NCBI RefSeq assembly: GCF_900115955.1
Contig: NZ_FOYL01000001.1
Coordinates: 1-64,000 of the forward strand
Direction: 5' to 3'
Length of the DNA: 64,000 bases
Source: Lentzea waywayandensis
GTDB lineage: Bacteria > Actinomycetota > Actinomycetes > Mycobacteriales > Pseudonocardiaceae
A program made the translations under genes and the position numbers. This document shows, piece after piece, positions 1-8,595 of the stretch. Each line of letters opens with the position of its first letter. The first letter of the stretch is position 1. The notes under the pieces are model-generated. The model made no database searches. It was not told the origin of the DNA and saw only the letters and a program-made list of their open reading frames with translations.

Positions 1-298
1 CGGTCACCGGGGACGGCACCGGCGGAAGAGCACGCTTCTTACGGCCGATCGTGGCCTGAATGTCGCCGCCGGTCTCGGCAAACCGCCTGGCGACCAGCCG
101 CAGCATCTCACCCGAGACCCCGAGCCGGGCCGCGATCACTTCCTTCGGATCAGGCTCACCCACCGAGGTATCCAGCGCGAGCAGCACCCGCGCCCGCCGG
201 ATCGCCGACGCCGAGTGCACGCCCGTGGTGGTCAGCCGGAGCAGTTCTTCACGATCCCGCGCCGACAACGTGACCGGCCGTTTCAACTGGGAGGCCAT
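1..298 (-). CDS. IS630-family transposase, N-terminal part (runs off the left edge)
   Basis: Reading from the ATG at 298 gives 99 codons that start MASQLKRPVTLSARDREEL and continue through RRARVLLALD and a helix-turn-helix (VIAARLGVSGEMLRLVARRF). This is the DNA-binding N-terminus typical of IS630/winged-helix transposases. A GGGAGG Shine-Dalgarno lies 8 bases upstream (307-312), so the start is well supported. The DDE catalytic domain would lie beyond base 1, so intactness cannot be judged. The promoter side faces the dehydratase gene that follows. Confidence 0.75.
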   Translation of the reverse strand, partial: MASQLKRPVTLSARDREELLRLTTTGVHSASAIRRARVLLALDTSVGEPDPKEVIAARLGVSGEMLRLVARRFAETGGDIQATIGRKKRALPPVPSPVT

Positions 299-350
299 GA
301 CAACAGCCTCCCAGCCACATGCATCAAAACTAAGCAGCGACACACTACTA
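1..350 (-). mobile_element. End of an IS630-like insertion sequence (partial)
   Basis: The left edge holds the 5' half of a transposase gene read on the minus strand plus about 50 bases of upstream sequence. The likely outer end is near 330-350, where the minus strand reads TAGTAGTGTGTCGCTGC. IS630 elements insert at TA, and TA dinucleotides occur at 346-347 and 349-350. The other end is outside the window, so the inverted repeat cannot be confirmed. Confidence 0.5.
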
Positions 351-379
351 GGGTCGGAGAGGACGCTAGGAGGCGCGCA

Positions 380-2083
380 GTGGGACTACGCAGCGAGCAC
401 TGGTACGCAGGTCAGGACCGCAACGCCTACATCCACCGGGCCTGGATGCGGCGTGGCGTCCCGGACGACGCCTTCTCCCGTCCCCAGATCGCGATCGCCA
501 ACAGCGCCTCCGACCTGACCCCGTGCAACGCGCACCTGAACGAGGTCGCGAAATCCGTCTCCAACGGCGTGTACGAGGCGGGCGGCATCCCGCTCAACCT
601 GCCCGTCGTGTCGCTGGGCGAGACGAACGTCCGCCCGACCGCGATGCTGTGGCGCAACATGGCCGCGATGGCCACGGAGGAGATGCTGCGCGCCAACCCC
701 GTGGACGGCGTGGTGCTGCTCGGCGGGTGCGACAAGACGATTCCGGCACTGCTGATGGCCGCCGCGTCCGTCGACATCCCGGCGGTCGTGGTGCCCGGCG
801 GGCCGATGCTGACCGGCACGTTCCGCGGCACTCCCCTGGGCTGCGGCACGGACGTGTGGCGGCTGTCCGAGGAGGTGCGCGCCGGCACGTTGTCGCAGGA
901 GGCGTTCGTCCGCTCGGAGTCTTCGATGATCCGCAGCCGCGGTCACTGCAACACGATGGGCACGGCGTCGACGATGGCGTTGGTCGCGGAGGCGCTGGGC
1001 ACCGTCGTCCCCGGCGTGGCGGGCACCCCGGCGCCGGACAGCAGGCTGCTGGAGGCCTCGCACGGCACCGGGCGGCTGATCGTCGAGCTGATCGAGAAGG
1101 ACCGGCGTCCCAGCACGTTCCTCACGAAGGCGAACTTCCACAACGCGATCGTGGCGCTGGCGGCGATCGGTGGCTCGACCAACGCCGTGGTGCACCTGCT
1201 CGCGATCGCCGGGCGTCTGAACATCGACCTGACGCTGGACGACTTCGACCGCATCGGCTCCGGTGTGCCGTTGCTGGTCGACCTCCAGCCGGCGGGCCGG
1301 TTCCTGATGGAGGACTTCCACCGCGCGGGCGGGCTGCTGGCCGTGCTGCGGGAGGTCCGCGACCTGCTCGATCCGGAGGCCTTGTCCGTCACCGGCAACC
1401 CGCTGGTCGATTACCTGGACGACGCGCCGATCTGGGAGCCGGAGGTGATCAGGAGCCGCAGCGAACCGATCATCGCCGAGGGCGGGATCGCGGTGCTGCG
1501 CGGCAATTTGGCGCCATCAGGATCTTTGATCAAACCGGCGGCCGCGTCGGCGCATCTGTTGCAGCACCGGGGCAAGGCCGTCGTGTTCGACAGCATCGAG
1601 GACTTCCACGCCCGCATCGACGACCCGGATCTCGACGTGGACGCGGACTCCGTGCTGGTGCTGCGGGGCTGCGGCCCGCGCGGCTATCCGGGGATGCCCG
1701 AGGTGTCGAACATGCCGTTGCCGAAGAAGCTGCTGGAACAGGGCGTGCGCGACATGGTCCGGATCTGCGACGGGCGCATGAGCGGCACCGCGTACGGAAC
1801 CGTTGTCCTGCACGTGGCACCGGAGGCGGCGGCAGGCGGACCACTCGCGCTGGTCCGCACGGGCGACGTCATCGTGCTGGACGTGGAGAACCGCCGCATC
1901 GACGTGGAGGCACCGGACTTCCTGTCCCGTACGCCGAACGCGGCGACGACGTCGGCGTTCGCGGCACCGAAACGCGGCTGGGAACGGCTCTACGTCGACC
2001 ACGTCCTGGGCGCCGACACCGGAGCCGACCTGGACTTCCTGGTCGGCTCCAGCGGTAGCGACGTCACCCGCGAGTCACACTGA
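380..2083 (+). CDS. IlvD/Edd-family dehydratase (sugar-acid type likely)
   Basis: A 567-residue [Fe-S]-dependent dehydratase of the dihydroxy-acid / phosphogluconate dehydratase family, which removes water from 2,3-dihydroxy acids or aldonic acids. Family marks include GGCDKT near residue 117, GHCNTMGTAS near 190, and the C-terminal RICDGRMSG with GTVVLHVAPEAA. The start GTG is chosen because AGGAGG (368-373) sits six bases ahead; the frame stays open further upstream but without a ribosome site. The N-terminus (GLRSEHWYAGQDRNAYIHRAW) resembles pentonate dehydratases more than housekeeping IlvD, and there are no branched-chain amino-acid genes nearby. The substrate is therefore inferred to be a sugar acid. 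The neighbouring IS630 end may have replaced its native promoter. Confidence 0.85.
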   Translation: MGLRSEHWYAGQDRNAYIHRAWMRRGVPDDAFSRPQIAIANSASDLTPCNAHLNEVAKSVSNGVYEAGGIPLNLPVVSLGETNVRPTAMLWRNMAAMATEEMLRANPVDGVVLLGGCDKTIPALLMAAASVDIPAVVVPGGPMLTGTFRGTPLGCGTDVWRLSEEVRAGTLSQEAFVRSESSMIRSRGHCNTMGTASTMALVAEALGTVVPGVAGTPAPDSRLLEASHGTGRLIVELIEKDRRPSTFLTKANFHNAIVALAAIGGSTNAVVHLLAIAGRLNIDLTLDDFDRIGSGVPLLVDLQPAGRFLMEDFHRAGGLLAVLREVRDLLDPEALSVTGNPLVDYLDDAPIWEPEVIRSRSEPIIAEGGIAVLRGNLAPSGSLIKPAAASAHLLQHRGKAVVFDSIEDFHARIDDPDLDVDADSVLVLRGCGPRGYPGMPEVSNMPLPKKLLEQGVRDMVRICDGRMSGTAYGTVVLHVAPEAAAGGPLALVRTGDVIVLDVENRRIDVEAPDFLSRTPNAATTSAFAAPKRGWERLYVDHVLGADTGADLDFLVGSSGSDVTRESH

Positions 2084-2085
2084 AC

Positions 2086-2268
2086 TCAGTGCGCGTGCTC
2101 GTGTTCCTCGACGTGACCCGCGTCGTGCACGTGCGTGTGTGAGTGCGTTTCTCCGTCGTGCGTATGGGTGTGCTCATGCTCGACGTGATCGTGCGCGTGT
2201 TCCCCATGCGGATGCGTGTGAGTCGTGTCGCCGTGACTGTGCTCGTGGGTGTGCACTCCGTTGTTCAT
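2086..2268 (-). CDS. Histidine-rich small metal-binding protein
   Basis: A 60-residue protein in which 22 residues are His, arranged as repeated HTH, HSH and HEH dyads with Asp and Glu, almost without hydrophobic residues. It is likely cytosolic and disordered, able to bind Zn, Ni or Cu. The start is set at the ATG at 2268; an in-frame start at 2304 would add 12 residues. It is convergent with the dehydratase gene (2 bases between stops) and divergent from the ABC importer operon. No chaperone domain is visible, so metal storage or buffering is inference from composition. Similar His-rich small proteins occur in other actinomycetes. Confidence 0.6.
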   Translation of the reverse strand: MNNGVHTHEHSHGDTTHTHPHGEHAHDHVEHEHTHTHDGETHSHTHVHDAGHVEEHEHAH

Positions 2269-2381
2269 GTCCTTGATGCTGGCATGAGTCCGACTTGAAC
2301 GCACAAATGCAAGATCTTGCCTATTGCAACTCCCTTGCTGTTAGCTGCACCCGGCAACACGGACTTCTGGGGAGGATCTGC

Positions 2382-3947
2382 ATGCGGCGAGCTGTTCTGG
2401 CGGCCCTCGTTCTGGTGGCGGGGTGCTCGTCTCCCGACGGCGCGACGACCGGATCGGCCACGTCGATCGTCATCGGCGCGGGCAGTGAGCCGGAGAACCT
2501 CAACCCCGTGCTCGGCTACGCCCCGGACGGCGCCGCGAAGATCTTCGACGGGCTCGTGACGCGGGACGCCTCGCTGGCCCTGAAACCGGCGCTGGCCGCG
2601 GAACTGCCCACCGCGTCGGCGGACGGCCTGACGTGGACGGCCAAGCTGCGCAAGGACATCACCTTCTCGGACGGCACGCCGGTGTCCGCCGACGACGTCG
2701 TGTTCACCTACAGGTCCGTGCTGGACAAGAAGGTGAACTCCACGATCGCCTCCCGGTTCGACGCGCTGACCGAGGTGAAGGCGGTCGACGCGGGCACCGT
2801 CGAGTTCAGGCTCTCCTACCCGTACGCCCCGTTCGCGCAGCAGCTCGCGCTCGGCATCGTGCCCGCCGCGAAGCTCGCGGGCACGGACATCAACAGCGCG
2901 CCGTTCAACACCGCACCGGTCGGCACCGGCCCGTACACGGTCGAGTCGTGGCGCAAGGGCGACCGGATGGTGTTGAAGGCCAACGAGAAGTACTGGGGCG
3001 GCGCGCCCGCGATCAAGTCCGTGACCGTGGTCTTCGTGCCGGACGACAACGCTCGCGCGACCCGCATGGCCGCAGGCGAGTTCGACGGGACGGTGCTGCC
3101 GCCCAAGCTCGCCCAGACCTACCGCGACCGGTCCGGCTACAAGGTCGTGCAGAACCCGTCCGCCGACTACCGCGGCCTCGGCATCCCGTCCGAACTGCCG
3201 CTCACCTCGTCCCCGCAGGTCCGGCGCGCGATCAACCTCGGCATCAACCGCCAGGCCATGATCGACGCCGTGCTGGCCGGCTCCGGCAGGCCCGCCTCCA
3301 CGCCGATCTCGCCGTACCTGAAGGACTGGTACAGCGCGGGTTCCGCGTTCGGCTACGACCTGGCCGAGGCCGAGAAGCTGCTCGACGAGGCCGGGTGGCG
3401 CAAGGGCGCGGACGGCAAGCGCACGAAGGACGGCCAGCCCGCGAAGCTGCCGGTGCTCTACCCCGCGCCGGACGTGCTGCGCAAGGAACTGGCTCTCGCG
3501 ACGGCCTCCGACATCGCGAAGCTCGGCATCGACGCCCCGGTCGAGGCCACGACGTTCGAGATCATGCTGCAACGCCAGAAGGAAGCGGCGGCGGTGTGGG
3601 GCGGCGGCGACCCGTACGACCCGGACACGGCGGCGTACACGTTGCTGCACTCCCGTTACGCGGGCCAGTCCGGCTACGTCAACATGACGCTGTACAGGAA
3701 CTCCACTGTGGACACCGCACTCGACACGGCGCGACGCAGCCTCGACCCGGCCGCCCGCAAGAAGGCCTACGACGAGTTCCAGACGGCCTACGCGGCCGAT
3801 CCCGGCTGGGCGTTCCTGGTGTTCCTCGACCACACCTACGTGCTGCGCGACAAGTGGAACGGCCAGGAGACCCAGGTCGAGCCGCACGACCACGGCCTCG
3901 TGCACGCGGTGTGGTGGAACCTCGAGCGCTGGACACCGAAGTCATGA
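2382..3947 (+). CDS. ABC importer substrate-binding lipoprotein, family 5
   Basis: A 521-residue extracellular solute-binding protein of the SBP_bac_5 family (peptide, opine, nickel). The ATG at 2382 follows GGAGG by six bases and opens a lipoprotein signal (RRAVLAALVLVAGC), with the lipobox Cys at residue 15. The segment around residues 40-60 (EPENLNPV and FDGLV) and the later ADDVVFTYRSVLD are family hallmarks. It is the first gene of a five-gene operon with both permeases and both ATPases, each overlapping the next by a few bases. The ligand is not readable from sequence. Its neighbour on the other side is a His-rich metal-binding protein, which makes a metal-chelate ligand possible but unproven. 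Confidence 0.88.
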   Translation: MRRAVLAALVLVAGCSSPDGATTGSATSIVIGAGSEPENLNPVLGYAPDGAAKIFDGLVTRDASLALKPALAAELPTASADGLTWTAKLRKDITFSDGTPVSADDVVFTYRSVLDKKVNSTIASRFDALTEVKAVDAGTVEFRLSYPYAPFAQQLALGIVPAAKLAGTDINSAPFNTAPVGTGPYTVESWRKGDRMVLKANEKYWGGAPAIKSVTVVFVPDDNARATRMAAGEFDGTVLPPKLAQTYRDRSGYKVVQNPSADYRGLGIPSELPLTSSPQVRRAINLGINRQAMIDAVLAGSGRPASTPISPYLKDWYSAGSAFGYDLAEAEKLLDEAGWRKGADGKRTKDGQPAKLPVLYPAPDVLRKELALATASDIAKLGIDAPVEATTFEIMLQRQKEAAAVWGGGDPYDPDTAAYTLLHSRYAGQSGYVNMTLYRNSTVDTALDTARRSLDPAARKKAYDEFQTAYAADPGWAFLVFLDHTYVLRDKWNGQETQVEPHDHGLVHAVWWNLERWTPKS

Positions 3948-4918
3948 CCCGGTCGATCGGCCTGGCCGCGTTGCGGCGGCTGGCCTTCGCGGTCCCGGTC
4001 CTGCTCGTGGTCAGCTTCGCGCTGTTCGTGCTGGCCAAGGCCAGCCCGTTCGACCCGGTCGAACGCTACTTCGGTGTCCGGATCATCGGCGCCTCCCCGG
4101 AACGCGTGGCTCAGCTGCGCGAGAACTGGGGCGTGGACGAGCCCGTCGTCGCCCAGTACTGGGCCTGGCTGCGGCACGCTCTGGCAGGCGACCTCGGTGA
4201 CTCGCTGTCGTTGCAGCAACCCGTGTCGGCGGTGATCGGCGACCGTCTCGGGTGGACGGTGCTGCTGGTGTCGGTCGGCTTCACACTGGCACTGGTGCTC
4301 GGCCTGGTGCTGGGCACGCTCGCGGCATGGCGTCAGTGCTCGTGGCTCGACCGTTCGATCACGGGCAGCTGCTACGCGCTGGAGGCGGCGCCGGTCTTCT
4401 GGCTCGGCCTGGCGGTGCTGTACATCTTCGCGCTCCAGCTGCGGTGGTTGCCGGGCGGCGGTGTGACCACGGGCTCCGAACCGGTGTCCGTCGGCGGGGT
4501 CGCCGTCCACATGGTCCTGCCGGTGGCGGTGCTGGCGATCTCGCAGGCGCCGTGGTTCGTGTTGTTCGTGCGGCAGAACCTCCTCGAATCGTTCACGCAG
4601 GACCACGTGATCGGCGCGCGAGCTCGCGGGCTGCCCGACCACCTGGTGGTGTCGGGGCACGCCTTGCGCACCTCGCTGCTGCCGTTCCTGACGCTCCTCG
4701 GCGCACGACTGCCCGAGCTGATCACCGGGGCGTTGCTGGTGGAGACGGTGTTCTCGTGGCCGGGCATCGCGCGGGCAACGGTGGAGGCGGCGCTGAACGT
4801 CGACTTCGCGTTGCTGGGCGCGTTGACCGTGATGGCGACGGGTGTGGTGTTGCTGGGCAACCTGCTGGCCGACGTCCTGTACGCGCTGGCCGACCCGAGG
4901 GTGGCGCTCGATGGCTGA
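3944..4918 (+). CDS. ABC importer permease, DppB/NikB type
   Basis: A 324-residue inner-membrane permease with an N-terminal membrane segment (LAFAVPVLLVVSFALFVLAK), a long external loop, and about five further membrane segments. The cytoplasmic EAA-like loop is seen as RARGLPDHLVVSGHALRTSL, and the end reads TVMATGVVLLGNLLADVLYALADPRV, characteristic of DppB/OppB. The start ATG overlaps the preceding stop in an ATGA motif, showing translational coupling. It pairs with the next gene to form the transmembrane channel of a five-gene importer. Confidence 0.88.
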   Translation: MTRSIGLAALRRLAFAVPVLLVVSFALFVLAKASPFDPVERYFGVRIIGASPERVAQLRENWGVDEPVVAQYWAWLRHALAGDLGDSLSLQQPVSAVIGDRLGWTVLLVSVGFTLALVLGLVLGTLAAWRQCSWLDRSITGSCYALEAAPVFWLGLAVLYIFALQLRWLPGGGVTTGSEPVSVGGVAVHMVLPVAVLAISQAPWFVLFVRQNLLESFTQDHVIGARARGLPDHLVVSGHALRTSLLPFLTLLGARLPELITGALLVETVFSWPGIARATVEAALNVDFALLGALTVMATGVVLLGNLLADVLYALADPRVALDG

Positions 4919-5795
4919 CCTGCTCTGGCGTCCTGCCCCGCGCAGCCGCCTCACCGCCGCGAGCCCGCCGCGCTCGCCTCGCTGGCGGCTGCTGCCCTCC
5001 GCGATCATCCTCGCCGTCGTCGCGCTGGTCGTCCTGATCGTGCCGCTGGTCGTGGAGCTCAACGAGCAGTACGTCGACCTCGCGATCGCCAACCAGCCGC
5101 CGTCCGCCGCGCACCTGTTCGGCACCGACGAACTGGGTCGCGATGTCCTGCTGCGCTGCGTTTACGCGCTCAGGGTCTCCCTCACCGTCGGTGTGGTCGC
5201 CGCGCTGATCTCCGCGTTGGTCGGCACCGCGGTCGGCGCCCTGGCGGGATCGATCGGCGGCTGGTTCGACCGGATCCTGATGCGGGTGGTCGACGCGATC
5301 GCGTCGGTGCCGCACCTGCTGCTGGGCATCGTGATCGTCGCGATCCTGCGGCCGAGTCTGTCCGCCGTGATCATCTCGATCGCGCTGACGCACTGGCTCA
5401 CCGCCGCCCGGATCGTGCGGTCGGAGGTGCTGTCGCTGCGGACCAGGCCGTTCATCGACGCGGCGATCGTCGGTGGCGCTTCGAGACTTCAGGTGATGAC
5501 CCGGCATCTGCTGCCGAACGTCGCCCCGCAGGTCCTGCTCGCCACCACGCTGATGGTGCCGCACGCCGTGTGGCACGAGACGGCGTTGTCGTTCCTGGGC
5601 CTCGGTCTGCCGCCGCACGCGGCCAGCATCGGCAACATGATCAACGACGCCCAGCGCTCGTTGCTCATCGGCGGCTGGTGGATGTCGCTGGCGCCAGGAC
5701 TGCTGCTGATCATCACGACGCTGGCGGTGTCCGGGGTGAGCGGCGTGTGGCGGGATCGGCTGAACCCCAAGCGGCGCACGGAGTTGACGTGGTGA
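4911..5795 (+). CDS. ABC importer permease, DppC/NikC type
   Basis: A 294-residue second permease of the family-5 importer. It shows the DppC hallmarks: the external FGTDELGRDVLLRCVYALR near residue 67, the EAA loop (AAIVGGASRLQVMTRHLLPN), and HETALSFLGLGLPP. The start ATG lies eight bases inside the previous gene. The C-terminus (VSGVSGVWRDRLNPKRR) is the usual positively charged tail. It is coupled to the ATPase that follows by a GTGA overlap. Confidence 0.88.
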   Translation: MADLLWRPAPRSRLTAASPPRSPRWRLLPSAIILAVVALVVLIVPLVVELNEQYVDLAIANQPPSAAHLFGTDELGRDVLLRCVYALRVSLTVGVVAALISALVGTAVGALAGSIGGWFDRILMRVVDAIASVPHLLLGIVIVAILRPSLSAVIISIALTHWLTAARIVRSEVLSLRTRPFIDAAIVGGASRLQVMTRHLLPNVAPQVLLATTLMVPHAVWHETALSFLGLGLPPHAASIGNMINDAQRSLLIGGWWMSLAPGLLLIITTLAVSGVSGVWRDRLNPKRRTELTW

Positions 5796-6691
5796 ACCTG
5801 GAGATCGACCGGGTGTCGGTGCGGTTCGCGCTCAAGGGCGCGACCGTCGAGGCCGTGAACGACGTGTCGTTGCGGATCCGGCCCGGCGAGTGCGTGGCGC
5901 TGGTCGGCGAGAGCGGCTGCGGCAAGACGGTGCTGGCCTCGGCGTTGCTCGGGTTCCTGCCGGGCAACGCGGAGACCAGCGGCAGCGCGCGGCTCGGCGA
6001 CGTGGACCTGCTCGCGGCGAGCGACCACGAGCTCGCGACCACGATCCGCGGCCGGCAGATCGGCCTCATCCCGCAGAGCCCGGCGAGCCACCTGACGCCG
6101 GTCCGCACCGCGCGTTCGCAGCTCGAAGAGGCCGCGCGGGTCCTCGGCGGCGACGCTCTCCAGGCGGCTGAACGAGCCGGTCTGCTCCCTGAGCACCTCG
6201 ACCGCTACCCGCACGAGCTGTCCGGTGGCATGGCGCAACGCGTCGCGAACGCGTTGGCGCTGGTCGGCGACCCGTGGCTGTTGATCGCCGACGAACCGAC
6301 GACCGGCCTCGACCGCGATCTCGTGGACGGGCTGCTGGACGAGTTCCGCAGGCTGGTCGACGACGGCCACGCCGTTCTGCTGATCACGCACGACCTCGCG
6401 GCGGCGCACCGGATCGCCGACCGGATCGCGGTGATGTACGCGGGACGGATCGTGGAGGTCGGCCCGGCGCACGAGGTGCTCGACAACGCGAAGCACCCGT
6501 ACAGCCGGGGACTCGCCAACGCCCTGCCGGAACGGGACTTCCTGCCGATTCCCGGCCAGCCGCCCCTGCTCACCGACCTGCCCGCGGGCTGCGCGTTCGC
6601 CCCGCGCTGCGAGCAGGCCACCGCGATCTGCGAGGACCGCCCCGTGCTCACCGACGACCCGCACGCCGTCGCGTGCCACCGCCCGTGCTGA
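5792..6691 (+). CDS. ABC importer ATP-binding protein, DppD type
   Basis: A 299-residue ATPase. Walker A is GESGCGKT near residue 37, the signature is LSGGMAQRVANAL, and Walker B is WLLIADEPTTGLD followed by the switch His in LLITHDL. The C-terminus carries the oligopeptide/nickel-type extension with a Cys cluster (CAFAPRCEQATAIC), which in this family can bind an Fe-S centre. GTG at 5792 is preferred because it overlaps the previous stop (GTGA); GTG at 5789 is also in frame. It partners with the shorter second ATPase. Confidence 0.87.
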   Translation: MNLEIDRVSVRFALKGATVEAVNDVSLRIRPGECVALVGESGCGKTVLASALLGFLPGNAETSGSARLGDVDLLAASDHELATTIRGRQIGLIPQSPASHLTPVRTARSQLEEAARVLGGDALQAAERAGLLPEHLDRYPHELSGGMAQRVANALALVGDPWLLIADEPTTGLDRDLVDGLLDEFRRLVDDGHAVLLITHDLAAAHRIADRIAVMYAGRIVEVGPAHEVLDNAKHPYSRGLANALPERDFLPIPGQPPLLTDLPAGCAFAPRCEQATAICEDRPVLTDDPHAVACHRPC

Positions 6692-7311
6692 CCGCGAACG
6701 GCGTCACCGCCGGCTACCGCGAACCGGTGATCACCGACGTCAGCCTGACCGTCCAGCCAGGACGGACGGTCGGCCTGGCCGGCCCGAGCGGGTCAGGGAA
6801 GTCCACTTTGGCCCGTGTGCTCGCGTTGCTGCACAAGCCGTTCGGCGGCACCGTGGAGATCGACGGCGAGACCGTCACCGGGTTCCGGTTCCAGGCCGTC
6901 CAGCGCACCAGGATCGGTGTGCTGTTCCAGCAGCCCAGGCTGTCGGTCGACCCGCGCTTCACCCTCCGTCAGGCGATCGCGGAGCCGTTGAAGAACCAGG
7001 ACCGAGTCGAGGAACTGGCCTCGTTGGTGATGCTCACCGACGACCTGCTGGGCCGCCGTCCGCACGAGGTCAGCGACGGCCAGTTGCAACGCGCCTGCCT
7101 GGCCCGCGCGCTCGCGCTGAACCCGCGCTACCTGATCTGCGACGAGATGACGACGATGCTGGACGCCTCCACGACGGCCGCGCTGGTCGGCGTGATCCGC
7201 GCCTACCAACGTGAATCGAACGCGGGTGTTCTCGCGATCTCGCACGACGCCACGTTGCTGACGAGGTGGGCGGACGAGACCGTCAGACTTTCAGCACCGC
7301 GTCCACGATGA
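6685..7311 (+). CDS. ABC importer ATP-binding protein, DppF type (short)
   Basis: A 208-residue ATPase completing the importer. Walker A is GPSGSGKST, the signature region is DGQLQRACLARAL (a degenerate LSGGQ), and Walker B is YLICDEMTTMLD, where Met-Thr replaces the usual Pro-Thr after DE. It lacks the usual C-terminal oligopeptide domain of DppF (normally over 300 residues), ending soon after the switch His (ISHDATLL). GTG at 6685 is chosen for its overlap with the previous stop; GTG at 6673 would add four residues. The 3' end runs 29 bases into the convergent sortase gene. Confidence 0.83.
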   Translation: MLTANGVTAGYREPVITDVSLTVQPGRTVGLAGPSGSGKSTLARVLALLHKPFGGTVEIDGETVTGFRFQAVQRTRIGVLFQQPRLSVDPRFTLRQAIAEPLKNQDRVEELASLVMLTDDLLGRRPHEVSDGQLQRACLARALALNPRYLICDEMTTMLDASTTAALVGVIRAYQRESNAGVLAISHDATLLTRWADETVRLSAPRPR

Positions 7312-7807
7312 CGTTGTTCCGGTAGCTGCCCGCGACCCGGTCGAACTCGCCCCCGCACGTCACCAGCCGCAGTTCCGACAACGGCGTCGGCCCGTACACG
7401 GCGTCCGTCGGGAACGCGGTCTTCTCGGTCGTGTGGGTGCTGCTCACGACGAACGTGAGCTTGCTGCCGTCCTCGCGCTCGACCAGCACCTCGGCGCCGG
7501 GCTGCAGTTCAGGCAGCCGGAAGAACACTCCAGGCCCGGTCTTCGAGTCGACGTGCCCCGCGATCACCGCCGGACCGGCGTCCCCCGGCGCGACGCCCTT
7601 GGCGTACCACCCGGCCTTGTCCGCGCGCGTCGGTGGCTCCAGCACGCCGGCGGAGTCCACCTTCAACGCCTCCAGCGACGTGTCGACCCCGATCGACGGG
7701 ATCAGCACCGTCACCGGTTCCGGCACCTCGTCCGCGCCAGGCCCCTTGACCACGTAGATCAGCGTGACCAGCACGGCCGCTCCCATCAGGAGCTTGCCCT
7801 TGGCCAT
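7283..7807 (-). CDS. Sortase, class E/F-like
   Basis: A 174-residue membrane-anchored cysteine transpeptidase. One N-terminal membrane segment (LLMGAAVLVTLIYVV) precedes a sortase barrel beginning IPSIGVDTSLE. The catalytic triad is visible as His85 (AGHVDS), Cys151 (LVTCGGEF) and Arg163 (SYRNN). Its start codon overlaps the upstream DUF4397 stop by one base (TGATG), so the two genes are translationally coupled. The likely role is cell-wall or surface-protein processing. No LPxTG-type protein is adjacent, and the coupled DUF4397 protein ends in a plain membrane segment. Confidence 0.85.
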   Translation of the reverse strand: MAKGKLLMGAAVLVTLIYVVKGPGADEVPEPVTVLIPSIGVDTSLEALKVDSAGVLEPPTRADKAGWYAKGVAPGDAGPAVIAGHVDSKTGPGVFFRLPELQPGAEVLVEREDGSKLTFVVSSTHTTEKTAFPTDAVYGPTPLSELRLVTCGGEFDRVAGSYRNNVIVDAVLKV

Positions 7808-8550
7808 CAGCCGAACCGGAACAGCCGGCCGCGCACCGAGAACATCGCGACGCCCACGATCAGCGCGATCACCAGCGCCGTGAGCCAGTCCCAGCCGCCC
7901 GCCATGCCGCCGAACCCGGTCTCCTGCCCGCCGCCGGGCACGACCTCGGCGCCCTTGGCGTCGGTGCGCAGCTCGATCCGCCGGGCGCTGACCAGCAACG
8001 AGTAGACGCCACCGGGTTCGAGCGTGGCCTCCAGCGTCGTGGAGTCCTTCCCACGCGGCAGCACCTGGAGCCCGTCCGAGCCGGGCAGCATCACGACGTA
8101 GCCGGTCGTGGAGGTCGCCTGCACGTTGCGGTGCACGAACACGCTGCCGCGCAGCAGGTCCATCTCGGCGTCGCCGGCGTTGATCACGCGCAGCCGCGCC
8201 TGGCCGTTCGGCGGCAGGCTGACGTCGTCCTCGAGGACCTTCATCGAGGACGCGATGTCGATGACCGTGTACGCCTTGCCGGCGCCCGCCTGCACGAGCA
8301 CCGACCGCAGCACCGGGCTCCCGGGATCGGCCCCGGCCGTGCGGAAGTCGACGACGTGCTCCCCCGCCTCGACACGGCGGTACTCGTAGAGCTCGGCGTA
8401 GTCGAGGGTGCCGAGCTTGACGCCGTCGAGCGTGGCATCGACGCGTGCCTGGTCCATCGAGAAGTGTCCCAGGCGCACGTACGTGCCTGTGGCGGCTTGC
8501 GCGGGCATGGCTGTGAGCAGCAGCAACAGCACAACAGCGAGCACTCGCAC
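7807..8550 (-). CDS. DUF4397 domain surface protein
   Basis: A 247-residue protein with a signal peptide (VLAVVLLLLLTAMPAQA), DUF4397-type beta-rich repeats (YVRLGHFSMDQARVDATLDG and LRVINAGDAEMDLLRG), and a C-terminal membrane helix (WDWLTALVIALIVGVAMF) ending in Arg-rich residues. This architecture places it on the outer face of the membrane. GTG at 8550 is chosen because GGGGAGG is seven bases upstream on the minus strand; an earlier in-frame GTG at 8568 lacks a ribosome site and lies inside an inverted repeat. It is coupled to the sortase that follows, and the two are often found together in actinobacteria. Confidence 0.8.
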   Translation of the reverse strand: MRVLAVVLLLLLTAMPAQAATGTYVRLGHFSMDQARVDATLDGVKLGTLDYAELYEYRRVEAGEHVVDFRTAGADPGSPVLRSVLVQAGAGKAYTVIDIASSMKVLEDDVSLPPNGQARLRVINAGDAEMDLLRGSVFVHRNVQATSTTGYVVMLPGSDGLQVLPRGKDSTTLEATLEPGGVYSLLVSARRIELRTDAKGAEVVPGGGQETGFGGMAGGWDWLTALVIALIVGVAMFSVRGRLFRFG

Positions 8551-8551
8551 G

Positions 8552-8580
8552 TGGACACCTCCCCTCACTGGAGGTGTCCA
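8552..8580 (-). promoter_or_regulatory. Inverted repeat enclosing the DUF4397 ribosome-binding site
   Basis: Perfect 11-base arms (8552-8562 and 8570-8580, TGGACACCTCC / GGAGGTGTCCA) flank a seven-base loop directly ahead of the GTG at 8550. On the minus-strand mRNA most of the GGGGAGG Shine-Dalgarno falls in the second arm, so the hairpin would hide the ribosome site. It is either a translational control hairpin or a protein operator. No T-run follows, which argues against a terminator. Confidence 0.6.
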
Positions 8581-8595
8581 CGATAACTCGGCTGA

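Noticed and set aside
2633..3944. Long frame running through the substrate-binding protein into the permease
   Set aside because: Only the part from 3944 on is the permease; the earlier part is another reading frame of the lipoprotein gene.
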